Assembly (NCBI GenBank): GCA_023511795.1
Contig: JAIMAU010000001.1
Coordinates: 512,384-576,383 of the forward strand
Direction: 5' to 3'
Length of the DNA: 64,000 nucleotides
Origin: Armatimonadota bacterium
Lineage (GTDB): Bacteria; Armatimonadota; UBA5829; DTJY01
Below the pieces are notes generated by a model. It was given only the letters and a program-made list of their open reading frames with translations, had not been told where the DNA came from and did no database searches. Below, one piece after another: positions 20,884-31,132 of this stretch (positions are counted from its first letter, which is position 1; the number at the start of each line of letters is the position of its first letter). A program made the translations under genes and the position numbers.

Positions 20884-20980
20884 AATTAGCGCAAAAGTCT
20901 TCCATTTTCTGGATTAATCTGGTATTATTGCAAAGTTCGCGTCCAATAGAAATCAGACGTGCTTTAAGGAGGCATAAGAG

Positions 20981-22183
20981 ATGGGGAAGCAGCGGTTTGA
21001 GAGGACGAAGCCGCATGTAAACGTAGGGACTATTGGTCATGTTGACCATGGGAAGACGACGTTAACATCAGCGATCACGCAGGTATTAGCATCGAAGGGT
21101 CTAGCGCAGTTCAAGAGTTTTGATGAGATTGACTCAGCGCCTGAGGAGAAGGCGAGGGGGATAACGATTGCGACGTTTCATGCTGAGTATGAGACAGAGA
21201 AGCGGCATTATGCGCATGTAGACTGTCCTGGGCATGCTGATTACATCAAGAACATGATTACTGGTGCGGCGCAGATGGATGGAGCGGTATTAGTAGTATC
21301 GGCGGCGGACGGGCCGATGTTGCAGACGAGGGAGCACATATTATTAGCGAGGCAGGTAGGAGTGCCGTACATAGTAGTATTCCTGAACAAGTCTGACATG
21401 GTAGATGACCCTGAGTTACTAGAGCTAGTAGAGCTTGAGGTACGGGAGTTACTATCGAAGTATGAGTTTCCTGGGGATGAGATACCGATAGTTGTAGGGA
21501 GTGCGTTAAAGGCGTTAGAGTGTGGATGTTCGAAGAGGGAGTGTGAGTGGTGTGGCAAGATATGGGAGCTTTTGGATGCGATAGACAGCTACATACCGAC
21601 GCCGCAGCGAGATGTAGACAAGCCATTTTTGATGCCTATAGAGGATGTATTTACGATAACTGGTCGAGGCACGGTAGTAACTGGCAGAGTTGAGCGTGGT
21701 CGGATTAGGGTAGGAGAGGAAGTAGAGATAATAGGGTTACGTCCGGAGGTACGGAAGACAGTAGTTACGGGCGTAGAGATGTTCCGCAAGGTATTAGATG
21801 AGGGACAAGCTGGCGACAACATAGGAGTATTACTTCGTGGGGTAGAGCGGAAAGAGGTAGAGCGAGGCATGGTAGTAGCGAAGCCTGGTTCTATCAAGCC
21901 GCACACGAAGTTCAAGGCAGAGGTATACGTATTATCCAAGGAGGAAGGTGGGCGGCACACGCCATTTTTCAATGGTTATCGGCCGCAGTTTTACTTTAGG
22001 ACGACAGACGTTACAGGCACCATCACGCTACCTGAGGGTGTAGAGATGGTGATGCCTGGTGACAACGTTTCGCTTTCAGCGGAGTTGATACAGCCGATTG
22101 CGATGGAGGAAGGTCTTCGGTTTGCGATTCGGGAAGGCGGCCACACTGTGGGCGCCGGCGTCATCTCCGCATTGATTGAGTAA
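20981..22183 (+). CDS. tuf: Elongation factor Tu
   Basis: EF-Tu delivers aminoacyl-tRNA to the ribosome. 400 residues. G motifs [17 protein letters not shown] and NKSD are intact. Residues 181-191 form a Cys cluster, [11 protein letters not shown] (Cys181, 183, 188, 191), that replaces the short loop seen in E. coli; from memory, similar Cys-rich loops occur in some clostridial EF-Tu. The switch I region reads [13 protein letters not shown] instead of the common TINTAHVEY form. Codon use is very unlike the neighbours: Lys almost only AAG, Glu GAG, Gln CAG, with heavy use of GTA, TTA, GCG and ACG, until the last dozen codons, where it changes to GGC/GCC/GTC/ATC. This suggests transfer or conversion of most of the gene. 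Confidence 0.98.
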   Translation: MGKQRFERTKPHVNVGTIGHVDHGKTTLTSAITQVLASKGLAQFKSFDEIDSAPEEKARGITIATFHAEYETEKRHYAHVDCPGHADYIKNMITGAAQMDGAVLVVSAADGPMLQTREHILLARQVGVPYIVVFLNKSDMVDDPELLELVELEVRELLSKYEFPGDEIPIVVGSALKALECGCSKRECEWCGKIWELLDAIDSYIPTPQRDVDKPFLMPIEDVFTITGRGTVVTGRVERGRIRVGEEVEIIGLRPEVRKTVVTGVEMFRKVLDEGQAGDNIGVLLRGVERKEVERGMVVAKPGSIKPHTKFKAEVYVLSKEEGGRHTPFFNGYRPQFYFRTTDVTGTITLPEGVEMVMPGDNVSLSAELIQPIAMEEGLRFAIREGGHTVGAGVISALIE

Positions 22184-22201
22184 TGGTCGGAGGAGCAGTT
22201 T

Positions 22202-22510
22202 ATGCGTAAGGAAAAGGTCAGGATTCGGCTCAAGGCCTATGATCACAGAATACTTGACCAGTCTGCTGAAAGAATTGTGGAGACCGCGCGCCGTACAGGC
22301 GCTAGAATTTCTGGCCCGGTTCTTTTGCCAACTGAAAAGGATATTTTCTGTGTAATCAGAGGGCCTAATATTGACAAGGAATCAATGGAGCATTTTGAAA
22401 TGCGAACCCATAAACGGCTAATTGACATAATTGAGCCGGGTCCCAAGACCATTGATGCGCTAATGAGGCTGGACCTGCCGAGCGGGGTTGATATAGAGAT
22501 TAAGTTGTAG
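22202..22510 (+). CDS. rpsJ: 30S ribosomal protein S10
   Basis: S10 is a 30S head protein and, as NusE, a transcription antitermination partner. 102 residues, full length, with the loop signature typical of the family ([12 protein letters not shown]). ATG 18 bp after tuf, with GGAGGAG as ribosome binding site. First gene of the S10 cluster. Confidence 0.98.
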   Translation: MRKEKVRIRLKAYDHRILDQSAERIVETARRTGARISGPVLLPTEKDIFCVIRGPNIDKESMEHFEMRTHKRLIDIIEPGPKTIDALMRLDLPSGVDIEIKL

Positions 22511-22515
22511 CGGAG

Positions 22516-22573
22516 AACCGAGGTTAGGTTTAAAGCTGGAAGTAATCCCAGTGATTAAGCCAGGACCTCGGTT
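22516..22573 (+). promoter_or_regulatory. Inverted repeat in the rpsJ-rplC spacer
   Basis: AACCGAGGT (22516-22524) is perfectly complementary to ACCTCGGTT (22565-22573), closing a 40-nt loop that has further pairing potential (CCCAG/CTGGG-type). It fills most of the gap before rplC and ends 30 nt before its start codon. A cis-acting leader for L3/L4 control is possible; there is no T-run, so it is not a simple terminator. Confidence 0.4.
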
Positions 22574-22602
22574 ACTCCTGGGTAATGGAGGAATGTGTAG
22601 AA

Positions 22603-23223
22603 ATGATTAGTAGCATATTGGGCAGGAAAGTCGGAATGACACAAGTTTTTGGCGACGGAGGTGTCGTCGTTCCGGTTACTGTGATAGAAGCAGGTCCGGT
22701 TGTCGTAACACAAATACGAACACCTGAAAAAGAAGGCTATAGCGCAGTTCAGGTTGGTTTTGGTGAAATTCGAGAAAAACTAGTAAACAAGCCACTTGCT
22801 GGCCATTTTGCGAAGGCCGGGGTTTCACCAAAGCGCTATCTGCGAGAATTGCACGTCGAAGATACAAGCGACATACAAGTAGGGCAGGAAGTCAAAGTTG
22901 ATATCTTCCAGCCCGGAGACAAAGTTAGCGTTACCGGCATTTCAAAAGGCAAAGGTTTTGCCGGCGCTGTTAAGCGATGGCATTTCCATGGCGGTCCAAT
23001 GACCCATGGCTCAATGATACATCGCAAACCGCAGTCCGGTGGTGCGACGGATGCGGCAAGAACTTTCAAGGGCTCACGAAGGCCGGGTCGTATGGGTGGT
23101 GAAAAAGTCACTACTCGTAACCTGACTGTCGTCAAAGTTGATCCCGAAAAGAACTTGCTTCTCATTAAAGGAGCAGTTCCGGGAGCGAATGGTGGACTTG
23201 TTATAGTATCTAAGACTTCATAA
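22603..23223 (+). CDS. rplC: 50S ribosomal protein L3
   Basis: L3 is an early-assembly protein reaching the peptidyl transferase centre. The ATG at 22603 gives the standard N-terminus ILGRKVGMTQVF and sits 11 bp after GGAGG; an in-frame ATG at 22585 overlaps that site. 206 residues. The central extension with GGPMTHGS and the glutamine of the PQSGG segment are present. Confidence 0.97.
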   Translation: MISSILGRKVGMTQVFGDGGVVVPVTVIEAGPVVVTQIRTPEKEGYSAVQVGFGEIREKLVNKPLAGHFAKAGVSPKRYLRELHVEDTSDIQVGQEVKVDIFQPGDKVSVTGISKGKGFAGAVKRWHFHGGPMTHGSMIHRKPQSGGATDAARTFKGSRRPGRMGGEKVTTRNLTVVKVDPEKNLLLIKGAVPGANGGLVIVSKTS

Positions 23224-23253
23224 TTGTATGTTAGCAAAGGATGGAGGACAAAA

Positions 23254-23880
23254 ATGCCTGAGGTAGCGGTGCTTAACACCGAAGGCGCCGAGGTAGGCAA
23301 AATAAACTTGGCACCTGAGATTTTCGAGGTTGAGCCAAACGAAAGTGTGGTGCATGCGGCAGTAATTGCTCACCTTGCGAAAATTAGAAGGGGAACGGCG
23401 GACACAAAAGTACGTTCAGAGGTCAGCGGCGGTGGCGCAAAGCCCTGGCGGCAGAAAGGTACTGGACGTGCAAGGCAGGGGAGCATACGCGCACCTCATT
23501 GGCGGCATGGTGGCGTAGTGTTTGGTCCCCATCCTAGGGATTATGACCTTGATATGCCAAAAAAGGTACGAAGGCTGGCTATGTGCTCGGCACTTTCTGC
23601 CAAATTGGCTGAAGGCGGGATCAAAATAGTAGAAGATATTAAGTTGGATGAGATTAGCACAAAGAAAATGGTTGAAATTCTCGATGCTCTTGATGGCGCA
23701 GGGAAAACCATGCTTGTGCTTGCAGAACCAGATGAGACAATCATAAAGTCAGCAAGGAATATCCCATCTGTAGCTGTGCGTATCTCGCCTTCAATTTCAG
23801 TGTACGACATTTTGAATGCTGATACTCTTATTTTTACCAAAGCCGCGCTCGCCAAGTTGCAGGAGGCTCAAATAAAATGA
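23254..23880 (+). CDS. rplD: 50S ribosomal protein L4
   Basis: L4 lines the exit tunnel and in many bacteria represses its own operon. The ATG at 23254 follows GGATGGAGG; an in-frame TTG at 23224 lies upstream of that site. 208 residues. The tunnel-loop signature [15 protein letters not shown] is intact. The stop overlaps the rplW start (ATGA). Confidence 0.97.
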   Translation: MPEVAVLNTEGAEVGKINLAPEIFEVEPNESVVHAAVIAHLAKIRRGTADTKVRSEVSGGGAKPWRQKGTGRARQGSIRAPHWRHGGVVFGPHPRDYDLDMPKKVRRLAMCSALSAKLAEGGIKIVEDIKLDEISTKKMVEILDALDGAGKTMLVLAEPDETIIKSARNIPSVAVRISPSISVYDILNADTLIFTKAALAKLQEAQIK

Positions 23881-24167
23881 AAGATCCTTATCAGATAATA
23901 GAGCGCCCAATTGTAACGGAAAAAAGCATCGCTGGAACGGACCAGCGAAAGTATACATTTCGCGTCAACCGGCGTGCGAACAAAATCGAGATAGCGAGAG
24001 CAATCGAGCAAATATTCAATGTCAAAGTTCAGGATGTGAATACAATAAACGTTAAAGGCAAGAAGAAAAGGCTTGGCCGCTATCCTGAAGGCAAAACGCC
24101 GGATTGGAAGAAAGCAATCGTTACATTGAAGCCGGGCCAAAAGATTGAAATTTTTGAAGGGATGTAA
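23877..24167 (+). CDS. rplW: 50S ribosomal protein L23
   Basis: L23 sits at the exit tunnel and docks trigger factor and SRP. 96 residues, with the typical [11 protein letters not shown] start and the [14 protein letters not shown] strand. Overlaps rplD by 4 nt; the next gene starts within a few bases. Confidence 0.97.
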   Translation: MKDPYQIIERPIVTEKSIAGTDQRKYTFRVNRRANKIEIARAIEQIFNVKVQDVNTINVKGKKKRLGRYPEGKTPDWKKAIVTLKPGQKIEIFEGM

Positions 24168-24173
24168 TTGCAA

Positions 24174-24998
24174 ATGCCTGTTAAGAGTTTTAGACCAACA
24201 TCACCGGGCAAAAGGTTTCAGATTGTGCCTACCTTTGAGGAAATAACGGCAAAAGAACCTGAAAAGTCGCTGACACGGCCGCTAAAGAAAAGCGGAGGGC
24301 GAAATTCGCTTGGCCGCGTCACGGCTCGCCATAGAGGCGGAGGACATAAGCGTCTTTATAGGGTGATAGACTTCAAGCGCGATAAGGAAGGCATACCGGG
24401 CAAGGTTGTTAGCATTGAGTATGACCCAAACCGGTCAGCGCGTATAGCGCTAGTTGTCTACGCCGATGGCGAAAAGCGTTATATATTGGCGCCGCTGGGC
24501 TTGAACGTAGGAGACACCGTAATCTCAAGCCCAACTGCAGATATAAAACCAGGTAACGTTTTGCCGTTAAGCAATATTCCTGTTGGTACTATCGTTCATA
24601 ATATTGAGCTTACACCAGGCAAAGGTGGCCAACTCGTGCGTAGCGCAGGTGCTGGCGCACAAGTCATGGCAAAAGAAGGCAAATATGCACACCTGCGGCT
24701 ACCATCGGGCGAAGTACGCCTAGTTTTGCTTACCGCTAAAGCCACAATCGGACAAGTAGGCAACGTCGAACACGAAAACATTTCGCTCGGTAAAGCAGGC
24801 AAATCACGTTATCTGGGTATCAGACCGGCGGTTCGGGGTGTAGCCATGACGCCTAGAGATCACCCGCATGGTGGTGGCGAAGGCAAGTCTCCAGTTGGGC
24901 GCAAGACACCCGTGAGCCCTTGGGGCAAGCCAGCTTTAGGGCGAAAAACTAGACATCGCAAAGAAACCGACAAGTTTATCGTCAAGAGAAGGAAGTAG
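24174..24998 (+). CDS. rplB: 50S ribosomal protein L2
   Basis: L2 is needed for subunit association and peptidyl transfer. ATG 24174 gives the conserved start [13 protein letters not shown]; an in-frame TTG at 24168 is a possible alternative because GAAGGGATG is close upstream. 274 residues, normal. The peptidyl-transferase-proximal loop with the conserved His ([13 protein letters not shown]) is intact. Confidence 0.97.
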   Translation: MPVKSFRPTSPGKRFQIVPTFEEITAKEPEKSLTRPLKKSGGRNSLGRVTARHRGGGHKRLYRVIDFKRDKEGIPGKVVSIEYDPNRSARIALVVYADGEKRYILAPLGLNVGDTVISSPTADIKPGNVLPLSNIPVGTIVHNIELTPGKGGQLVRSAGAGAQVMAKEGKYAHLRLPSGEVRLVLLTAKATIGQVGNVEHENISLGKAGKSRYLGIRPAVRGVAMTPRDHPHGGGEGKSPVGRKTPVSPWGKPALGRKTRHRKETDKFIVKRRK

Positions 24999-25009
24999 GG
25001 GGTCGAGAA

Positions 25010-25294
25010 ATGGCGAGATCTTTAAAAAAAGGACCTTACGCAGATCCGAAGCTCTTGAAGAAAATTGAGGAAATGAACGCCAAGGGCGAAAAGCGGATTA
25101 TCAAAACGTGGTCGCGTCGTTCTACGATCTTTCCTTCAATGATAGGGCATACGATAGCGGTTCACGACGGACGAAAACATGTGCCAGTGTTCATTACCGA
25201 AAATATGGTGGGTCACAAACTGGGAGAGTTTGCGGCAACTAGGACATTTAGAGGACACGGTGGCCATACTGAAAGGTCAACAGCATTGAAGTAA
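25010..25294 (+). CDS. rpsS: 30S ribosomal protein S19
   Basis: S19 forms a heterodimer with S13 in the 30S head. 94 residues, complete, with [10 protein letters not shown] at the start and [16 protein letters not shown] near the end. A 90-bp gap follows before rplV. Confidence 0.97.
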   Translation: MARSLKKGPYADPKLLKKIEEMNAKGEKRIIKTWSRRSTIFPSMIGHTIAVHDGRKHVPVFITENMVGHKLGEFAATRTFRGHGGHTERSTALK

Positions 25295-25384
25295 GCCTGA
25301 CAAGGCTTGGGCTGCCTAAAGTTTTGAGGGTGGGAGTCCAAGTTAACTTTGGTTCATCGTTTGGCAAGTTATTGGAGGTTTTAA

Positions 25385-25861
25385 ATGGAGGCAAGAGCAG
25401 TAGGGCGTTACTTAAGAGTCACACCCAGAAAAGCTAGATATGTGTTGGATTCAATACGGGGTATGACCGCAAGCGAAGCCCTAGCATTGTTAAAATTTGT
25501 ACCAAATGAAGCGGCAAGATACATAGCTCGCTTAATTGAATCGGCTATAGCAAATGCCGAACACAACTATAATCTTGACAGAAACGCCTTGCGGGTATCT
25601 CGTGCTTATGTTGACCAGGGGCCATCGCTGAAGCGCATTCGGCCAAGGGCAATGGGGCGAGCGTACCGAATACTTAAGCGCACAAGCCATATTACTGTTG
25701 TTTTAGAGGAGGATGAGAGCCTGAAGGCAGCGGCTTCCAAGCCGTCCAAGCAACGGAGGAGTCCTGCCCAGCGTGTGAAGAAACAGGCTACAGAAACTGC
25801 TACTCCGCGGGCTCAACGGGAAGCCCAAAAGAAAGAGCAAGCCGAAGAGACAACGGAGTAG
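25385..25861 (+). CDS. rplV: 50S ribosomal protein L22, with C-terminal extension
   Basis: L22 lines the exit tunnel; its beta-hairpin loop is seen around residues 75-100. 158 residues, about 45 longer than usual: the extra tail is Ala/Lys/Gln/Glu-rich and probably unstructured. ATG after TTGGAGG. Confidence 0.96.
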   Translation: MEARAVGRYLRVTPRKARYVLDSIRGMTASEALALLKFVPNEAARYIARLIESAIANAEHNYNLDRNALRVSRAYVDQGPSLKRIRPRAMGRAYRILKRTSHITVVLEEDESLKAAASKPSKQRRSPAQRVKKQATETATPRAQREAQKKEQAEETTE

Positions 25862-25878
25862 CGAAGGAGGATAAACGA

Positions 25879-26649
25879 TTGGGTCAGAAAGTTCATCCAA
25901 TAGGTTTTAGAATCGGCGTCATACGAGATTGGGAAAGCAAGTGGTATGCCGATAAGGGGTACGCGGCTAATCTCCTTGAGGATATTCAAATTCGTAGATA
26001 CATAAAGAAGAAACTATTCGCCGCTGCCATCTCAAGAATAGAAATCGAGCGTGCCGCTAATAGGATAAAGGTCACGTTGCACACAGCGAGGCCAGGGATT
26101 ATTATCGGCCGCGGCGGTAAGGGCGTTGACGAACTGAGGCTTGCACTCGAGAAGATGACAGGCAAACAGGTGCATGTGAGCGTTCAAGAAATCCGACGTC
26201 CTGAGCTAGATGCACAATTAGTAGCCGAAAGCATAGCCGCCCAAATTGAAAAGCGAGTCTCGTACAAGAGAGCAATGCGGCAAGCCGTGCTGCGAACAAT
26301 GAGAATGGGCGCAAAAGGCATCAAGGTCACAGTTTCAGGCAGACTTGCTGGTGCAGAGATGGCTCGAAGCGAATCAGACAAACAAGGCAAGATACCACTT
26401 CACACCTTGCGTGCCGACATTGATTATGGCTTTACCGAAGCAAGAACCACCTATGGCAACATTGGTGTTAAGGTTTGGATATATCGGGGAGACATCCTTC
26501 CTGGTCAAAAGGCTGAAACAGAGACGACTAAGACACTCGAAACCATGCCATTAAGCGTAGGAAGAGAAGAGCAAAGAAGCGAAGAGCGTGTTGAGAGTCG
26601 TCCACGGCGCGGCGGCAAACGTGCTGCACGTTCCGAAGAAGGAGAGTAG
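25879..26649 (+). CDS. rpsC: 30S ribosomal protein S3
   Basis: S3 lies at the mRNA entry tunnel. TTG start after GAAGGAGG, giving the standard [12 protein letters not shown]. 256 residues with the KH domain motif [13 protein letters not shown]; the C-terminal 30 residues form an Arg/Glu-rich tail. Confidence 0.97.
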   Translation: MGQKVHPIGFRIGVIRDWESKWYADKGYAANLLEDIQIRRYIKKKLFAAAISRIEIERAANRIKVTLHTARPGIIIGRGGKGVDELRLALEKMTGKQVHVSVQEIRRPELDAQLVAESIAAQIEKRVSYKRAMRQAVLRTMRMGAKGIKVTVSGRLAGAEMARSESDKQGKIPLHTLRADIDYGFTEARTTYGNIGVKVWIYRGDILPGQKAETETTKTLETMPLSVGREEQRSEERVESRPRRGGKRAARSEEGE

Positions 26650-26655
26650 CTCAAA

Positions 26656-27096
26656 ATGTTAATGCCCAAAAAAGTCAAACATCGAAAAATGCAACGTGGT
26701 TCGTTGGCTGGCAAGGCAAAAGGCGGCACTACCCTAAACTTTGGTGAATATGGTCTTCAGGCCTTAGAATCTTGTTGGTTAACAAGCAACCAAATCGAGG
26801 CTGCCCGAATCGCGATGACTAGGCACATCAAGAGGGGCGGCCAGATCTGGATAAGAGTATTTCCAGATAAGTCAGTAACAAAAAAGCCTGCGGAAACTCG
26901 AATGGGAAGTGGAAAAGGCGCACCTGAGTATTGGGTTGCAGTTGTCAAACCCGGGCGCATCTTATTTGAAATGGCAGGCGTGAGTGAAGAATTGGCAAAG
27001 GAAGCAATGAGATTGGCTTCTCACAAACTCCCAATCGCAACAAAATTTGTAACAAAGAAAGACTACGGAGAAGTTTATGAAGCGGGCACAGTATAG
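26656..27096 (+). CDS. rplP: 50S ribosomal protein L16
   Basis: L16 contacts the A- and P-site tRNAs. 146 residues. The ATG at 26656 gives the usual [11 protein letters not shown] start and is 9 bp after GAAGGAGAG. Its last 20 bases overlap the start of rpmC. Confidence 0.97.
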   Translation: MLMPKKVKHRKMQRGSLAGKAKGGTTLNFGEYGLQALESCWLTSNQIEAARIAMTRHIKRGGQIWIRVFPDKSVTKKPAETRMGSGKGAPEYWVAVVKPGRILFEMAGVSEELAKEAMRLASHKLPIATKFVTKKDYGEVYEAGTV

Positions 27097-27295
27097 GGAT
27101 CAACTTCGACAGAGCACTGAAGCTGAGTTGCAGCGCATGCTTCAAGATGAGAGGAAAAACCTCTTTTTGACAAGGCGTGATGCTGCTACAAAGCAATTGG
27201 AGAATCCCATGCGGATTAGAGAAATACGCAAGAATATCGCTCGCATACTGACAATTCTGCGAGAGCGAGAGCTCAAAGCCGAGAAAGGACGCTAG
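27077..27295 (+). CDS. rpmC: 50S ribosomal protein L29
   Basis: L29 sits next to L23 at the tunnel exit. 72 residues, two long helices, with the family pattern of LRxxxxxELxxxLxxxRxxLF and ...[17 protein letters not shown]. Starts inside the end of rplP, which implies translational coupling. Confidence 0.95.
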   Translation: MKRAQYRDQLRQSTEAELQRMLQDERKNLFLTRRDAATKQLENPMRIREIRKNIARILTILRERELKAEKGR

Positions 27296-27301
27296 TAAGA
27301 T

Positions 27302-27562
27302 ATGGAAAAGCAGAGAGGTCGGCGCAAAGTAAGAAGCGGGCGTGTTATAAGCGACAAGATGGATAAAACCGTCGTTGTTGCTATCGAGTCTGCAATTCGT
27401 CACCCCCTTTACGGACGCATAATTCGGCGAACAAAAAAGGTAAAAGCTCACGATGAGACAAATGAGTGTAGCGTTGGTGACCTTGTAGAAATAGCGGAGA
27501 CTCGCCCGCTGAGTCGTGAAAAGCGCTGGAGAGTTGCACGAATTCTGGAGAAGGCAAAATGA
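27302..27562 (+). CDS. rpsQ: 30S ribosomal protein S17
   Basis: S17 binds the 5' domain of 16S rRNA. 86 residues, with the signature [17 protein letters not shown] and the [13 protein letters not shown] motif. The stop overlaps the rplN start (ATGA). Confidence 0.97.
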   Translation: MEKQRGRRKVRSGRVISDKMDKTVVVAIESAIRHPLYGRIIRRTKKVKAHDETNECSVGDLVEIAETRPLSREKRWRVARILEKAK

Positions 27563-27927
27563 TTCAACCTTATACTCGCTTAAAATCAGCAGACAACTCG
27601 GGTGCGCGCGAGATCATGTGCATTCGAGTGCTCAAAGGTTCGAACAATCAGTTTGCAAATGTCGGCGACATAATAATTGGAACCGTAAAGTCGGCGACCC
27701 CTGGGGCCGCCGTGAAGAAGGGCGATGTCGTTAGGGCAGTTATCGTTAGGACAAAGCAACCAATACGTCGGCCAGATGGTTCGTATCTGCGATTTGACGA
27801 CAATGCGGCTGTTGTTATTACAAACCAAAATGAGCCGCGTGGCACAAGGATTTTTGGGCCGGTAGCCAGGGAGCTTCGAGAAAAGAACTTTATGAAAATT
27901 ATATCCCTTGCTCCGGAAGTACTGTAG
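27559..27927 (+). CDS. rplN: 50S ribosomal protein L14
   Basis: L14 forms an intersubunit bridge. 122 residues, exact family length, with [17 protein letters not shown] at the start and [24 protein letters not shown]-like end. Overlaps rpsQ by 4 nt. Confidence 0.98.
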   Translation: MIQPYTRLKSADNSGAREIMCIRVLKGSNNQFANVGDIIIGTVKSATPGAAVKKGDVVRAVIVRTKQPIRRPDGSYLRFDDNAAVVITNQNEPRGTRIFGPVARELREKNFMKIISLAPEVL

Positions 27928-27938
27928 GGGAGATAAAG

Positions 27939-28277
27939 ATGGGCATCAAAATCAAAAAAGGCGACGAAGTTGTAATATTGGCTGGCAAAGATAAAGGCGC
28001 AAGGGGAAAGGTAATCCATACCTTTCCAAGGGAAGGCAAAGTCATAGTTGACGGCGTCAACATTGTAACGAGACATCAGCGGCCAAGAAGGACAACGCGA
28101 GCAACGCCGCAGACGCAGACCGGTAGAATTCAGAAGCCTGCGCCACTAGCAGTGGGAAAGGTTATGCTCATCTGCCCTCGATGTGGTAAACCTACTCGCG
28201 TAGGACATACAATTGCTGAAGATAACAAGCGAGTAAGAGCCTGCAAGAAGTGTGGCGAAATCATAGATATGGTATAA
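27939..28277 (+). CDS. rplX: 50S ribosomal protein L24, zinc-ribbon form
   Basis: L24 starts 50S assembly. 112 residues with the KOW motif ([14 protein letters not shown]) and a C-terminal four-Cys pair, CPRCG and CKKCG, that should bind zinc. This form is common in Gram-positive and thermophilic lineages. Confidence 0.97.
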   Translation: MGIKIKKGDEVVILAGKDKGARGKVIHTFPREGKVIVDGVNIVTRHQRPRRTTRATPQTQTGRIQKPAPLAVGKVMLICPRCGKPTRVGHTIAEDNKRVRACKKCGEIIDMV

Positions 28278-28291
28278 GGGAGCACCAGACA

Positions 28292-28834
28292 ATGGCGCGT
28301 TTGAAAGAGTATTACAAAAAAGAAGTAGTGCCTGCCATGATGAAGCAGTTTGGATACAAGAACATCATGGAGGTTCCTAGAATAGAAAAAATTGTAATAA
28401 ATATGGGTGTTGGGCAGGCTGTTCAGGAGCCAAAGCTACTTGATGGGGCTGTTCAAGACCTTTCTCTAATTACAGGTCAGCGCCCTGTGGTTACGAAAGC
28501 AAAGAAATCCATAGCTAATTTCAAAATCCGCGCAGGAATGCGAATAGGGGCAAAGGTTACCCTTAGGGGCGACCGCATGTATGAGTTCCTGGACAGACTG
28601 TTGAATGTCGTTCTCCCGAGGGTTCGAGACTTCGGCGGAGTTTCACCAGACTCGTTTGATGGACGCGGAAACTTTGCCTTAGGACTAAAAGAACAATTGG
28701 TCTTCCCAGAGATAGACTATGACAAAGTAGATAAAGTGCGAGGAATGGACATCATAATAGTGACGACTGCCAAAACAGACGAGGAAGCTCGCGCTTTATT
28801 AAAACTTATGGGAATGCCATTCAGGGAGCGTTAG
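28292..28834 (+). CDS. rplE: 50S ribosomal protein L5
   Basis: L5 binds 5S rRNA and the P-site tRNA. ATG 28292 is 9 bp after AAGGGAG and gives the usual [16 protein letters not shown]; in-frame upstream codons run into rplX. 180 residues, full length, with [18 protein letters not shown]. Confidence 0.97.
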   Translation: MARLKEYYKKEVVPAMMKQFGYKNIMEVPRIEKIVINMGVGQAVQEPKLLDGAVQDLSLITGQRPVVTKAKKSIANFKIRAGMRIGAKVTLRGDRMYEFLDRLLNVVLPRVRDFGGVSPDSFDGRGNFALGLKEQLVFPEIDYDKVDKVRGMDIIIVTTAKTDEEARALLKLMGMPFRER

Positions 28835-28843
28835 GAGGATCAC

Positions 28844-30928
28844 GTGAAAACATATAAGGCGGACGCTATCCGAAATATAGGACTTGTGGGGCATGGAGGT
28901 TGCGGAAAGACCTCTTTAACTGAGGCCTTACTTTTTACCTCAGGGGCAATAGACAGGCTTGGCAAAGTAGATGATGGAACAACCACTTCTGATTATGACC
29001 CGGATGAGGTAAAGCGCAAGATTAGTATAAACGCAACAATGGCGCCCTGCGAGTGGAAGAACGTCAAGGTCAACTTGATTGACACACCAGGATATGCTGA
29101 TTTCGTTGGCGACGTAAAAGGTGCGTTAAGAGTATCTGATGCTGTGGTCATAGTTGTTTGCGCAGTCTCAGGCATCGAAGTAGGCGTGGAAACGGCATGG
29201 GATTTCGCCGACGAATATGGCATTCCCAGAGCGTTTTTTATCAACAAAATGGAACGCGAAAACGCAGACTTTTACGCCGTCTACGAGGCATTAAAGGTTC
29301 GCTACGGTTCCCGGGTTGTACCTTTGAATCTGCCGATTGGTTCTCAAGATACGTTTAAGGGAGTTGTAGACCTTATTAGCATGAAAGCAATCACCGGTGC
29401 TGGTAGCCAAGCTTCTGTGGGTGAAATTCCAAGTGATATGGCCGAGGCTGCTGCAAAGTTCCGCGAGACTTTGGTTGAAGCTGCTGCAGAAAACGAAGAT
29501 GAGCTTGTAACTAAGTACCTTGAAGGCGAAGAACTTACAAATGAGGAAATTGCGCTAGGCGTTCGCTTGGGAATCAGAGCAGGCAAGCTGGTTCCAGTAT
29601 TTTGCGGGTCAGCGCTAAAGAATATTGGTTCAGTAACTCTTCTGGATAGCATGGTCCAATACTTCCCGGCGGCTGGTGATATGCCGCCTGCCAAAGGTAA
29701 GGACCCGCAAAGGAATGCCGAAGTCGAACGAAAGATTTCGGATGCTGAGCCATTCTCGGCACTTGTATTTAAAACACTGGCAGACCCATATGTGGGAAAG
29801 TTAACGTATTTTAAGGTGTACTCCGGCATATTGAAGTCGGATTCGCATGCTTTCAATTCAAGCAAAGGCATAGAAGAGCGTATAGGGCAAGTTTATTTCC
29901 TTAGAGGCAAAAATCAAATTCCTGCCGCGGAAGTTCACGCCGGCGACATAGCAGCGGTCGCCAAACTTTCTGAAACAAGCACTGGCGACACCTTGTGCGA
30001 TAAGGCGAATCCAATTGTTTATGAGCCAATAGAATTTCCGCCACCGGTCTATTCTGTGGCAATTCAGGCAAAAACAAAAGCCGACGAGGACAAGCTTGGT
30101 ACCGGATTGGCAAAATTGGCTGACGAAGATCCGACATTCCACTACCATCGCGATCCTGAGACATCTCAAACACTGGTTTCGGGTCTTGGCGAAACCCATG
30201 TAGAGATAATCGTGGACCGACTCAAGAGAAAGTTCGGTGTGGAGGTCGAAACGCAGCTACCAAAAGTGCCCTACCGAGAGACGATTCAAGTAGCAGCAAA
30301 GGCTCAAGGGAAACACAAGAAACAAACAGGTGGCCGAGGGCAATACGGCGATGCTTGGATAGAGATAGAACCTTTGGAAAGAGGCAAGGGATTCGAATTC
30401 GTAGACAAGATAGTCGGTGGCGCAATCCCGAAGCAATACATACCTGCCGTCGAAAAAGGTGTGCGAGAAGCAATGGAGCGAGGCATTTTGGCAGGGTATC
30501 CGGTTGTGGACGTGCGGGCTACAGTTTATGATGGCTCATTCCACACGGTTGACTCCTCCGAACTGGCGTTTAAGTTGGCAGGCAGTCTCGCTTTCCAAAA
30601 TGCAGCGGAGAAAGCGTCACCGGTGTTGCTAGAGCCAATGTTGAATGTAGAGGTCGTAATACCTGAGGAATATATGGGCGACGTCATCGGTGATTTAAAC
30701 GGGAAACGTGGGCGCATTTCTGGCATGGAACCACTTCCAGGTGGTAAACAGAGGGTGCGCGCCATAGTGCCGCAGGCGGAAATGTTAAGATATGCAATTG
30801 ATTTGCGCTCTATTGCGAGAGGAAGGGGCACATTTAAAACAGAGTTCTCGCACTATGAGGAAGTGCCAGCGCATATTGCTCAGCAAATAATCGAGCAACG
30901 CAAGAAAGAGCGAGAGAAAGAAGAGTAG
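28844..30928 (+). CDS. EF-G-like translational GTPase (FusA2 type) inserted in the spc operon
   Basis: A complete EF-G homologue of 694 residues with GTG start after AGGAGG, 9 bp after rplE and 18 bp before rpsN. Domains I-V are all recognisable. The nucleotide site deviates from classical EF-G: G1 is GHGGCGKT (16-23), the G2/switch I region reads RKISINATMAP in place of [12 protein letters not shown]3 is DTPGY with Tyr84 where the catalytic His stands, and G4 is NKME with Glu137 in place of Asp. The DTPGY form is known from the EF-G-like paralogue family (for example mycobacterial Rv0120c, from memory), whose role is still unclear. The window also has a normal fusA at 18678. Its place inside the ribosomal protein operon argues for a role in translation or ribosome assembly/recycling under the same control; this is inference. 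Confidence 0.9.
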   Translation: MKTYKADAIRNIGLVGHGGCGKTSLTEALLFTSGAIDRLGKVDDGTTTSDYDPDEVKRKISINATMAPCEWKNVKVNLIDTPGYADFVGDVKGALRVSDAVVIVVCAVSGIEVGVETAWDFADEYGIPRAFFINKMERENADFYAVYEALKVRYGSRVVPLNLPIGSQDTFKGVVDLISMKAITGAGSQASVGEIPSDMAEAAAKFRETLVEAAAENEDELVTKYLEGEELTNEEIALGVRLGIRAGKLVPVFCGSALKNIGSVTLLDSMVQYFPAAGDMPPAKGKDPQRNAEVERKISDAEPFSALVFKTLADPYVGKLTYFKVYSGILKSDSHAFNSSKGIEERIGQVYFLRGKNQIPAAEVHAGDIAAVAKLSETSTGDTLCDKANPIVYEPIEFPPPVYSVAIQAKTKADEDKLGTGLAKLADEDPTFHYHRDPETSQTLVSGLGETHVEIIVDRLKRKFGVEVETQLPKVPYRETIQVAAKAQGKHKKQTGGRGQYGDAWIEIEPLERGKGFEFVDKIVGGAIPKQYIPAVEKGVREAMERGILAGYPVVDVRATVYDGSFHTVDSSELAFKLAGSLAFQNAAEKASPVLLEPMLNVEVVIPEEYMGDVIGDLNGKRGRISGMEPLPGGKQRVRAIVPQAEMLRYAIDLRSIARGRGTFKTEFSHYEEVPAHIAQQIIEQRKKEREKEE

Positions 30929-30946
30929 TCAATAAGGAGGAGCTAG

Positions 30947-31132
30947 TTGGCAAAACAGGCACTTATTGAAAAAGCTAAGAAGACGCCGAAATTCAAAGTT
31001 CGCAAGTATAATAGGTGCGGCGTATGCGGTAGACCGCGCGGATACATGCGAAAATTCGGCATTTGTAGGATTTGCTTTAGAGAATTGGCTCATAAGGGAG
31101 TCATCCCTGGCGTAACCAAATCCAGCTGGTGA
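30947..31132 (+). CDS. rpsN: 30S ribosomal protein S14, zinc type
   Basis: S14 is a late-assembly 30S head protein. TTG start after AAGGAGGAG; 61 residues, the short zinc-binding form with CGVCG (res. 24-28) and CRICF (about 39-43). Confidence 0.97.
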   Translation: MAKQALIEKAKKTPKFKVRKYNRCGVCGRPRGYMRKFGICRICFRELAHKGVIPGVTKSSW

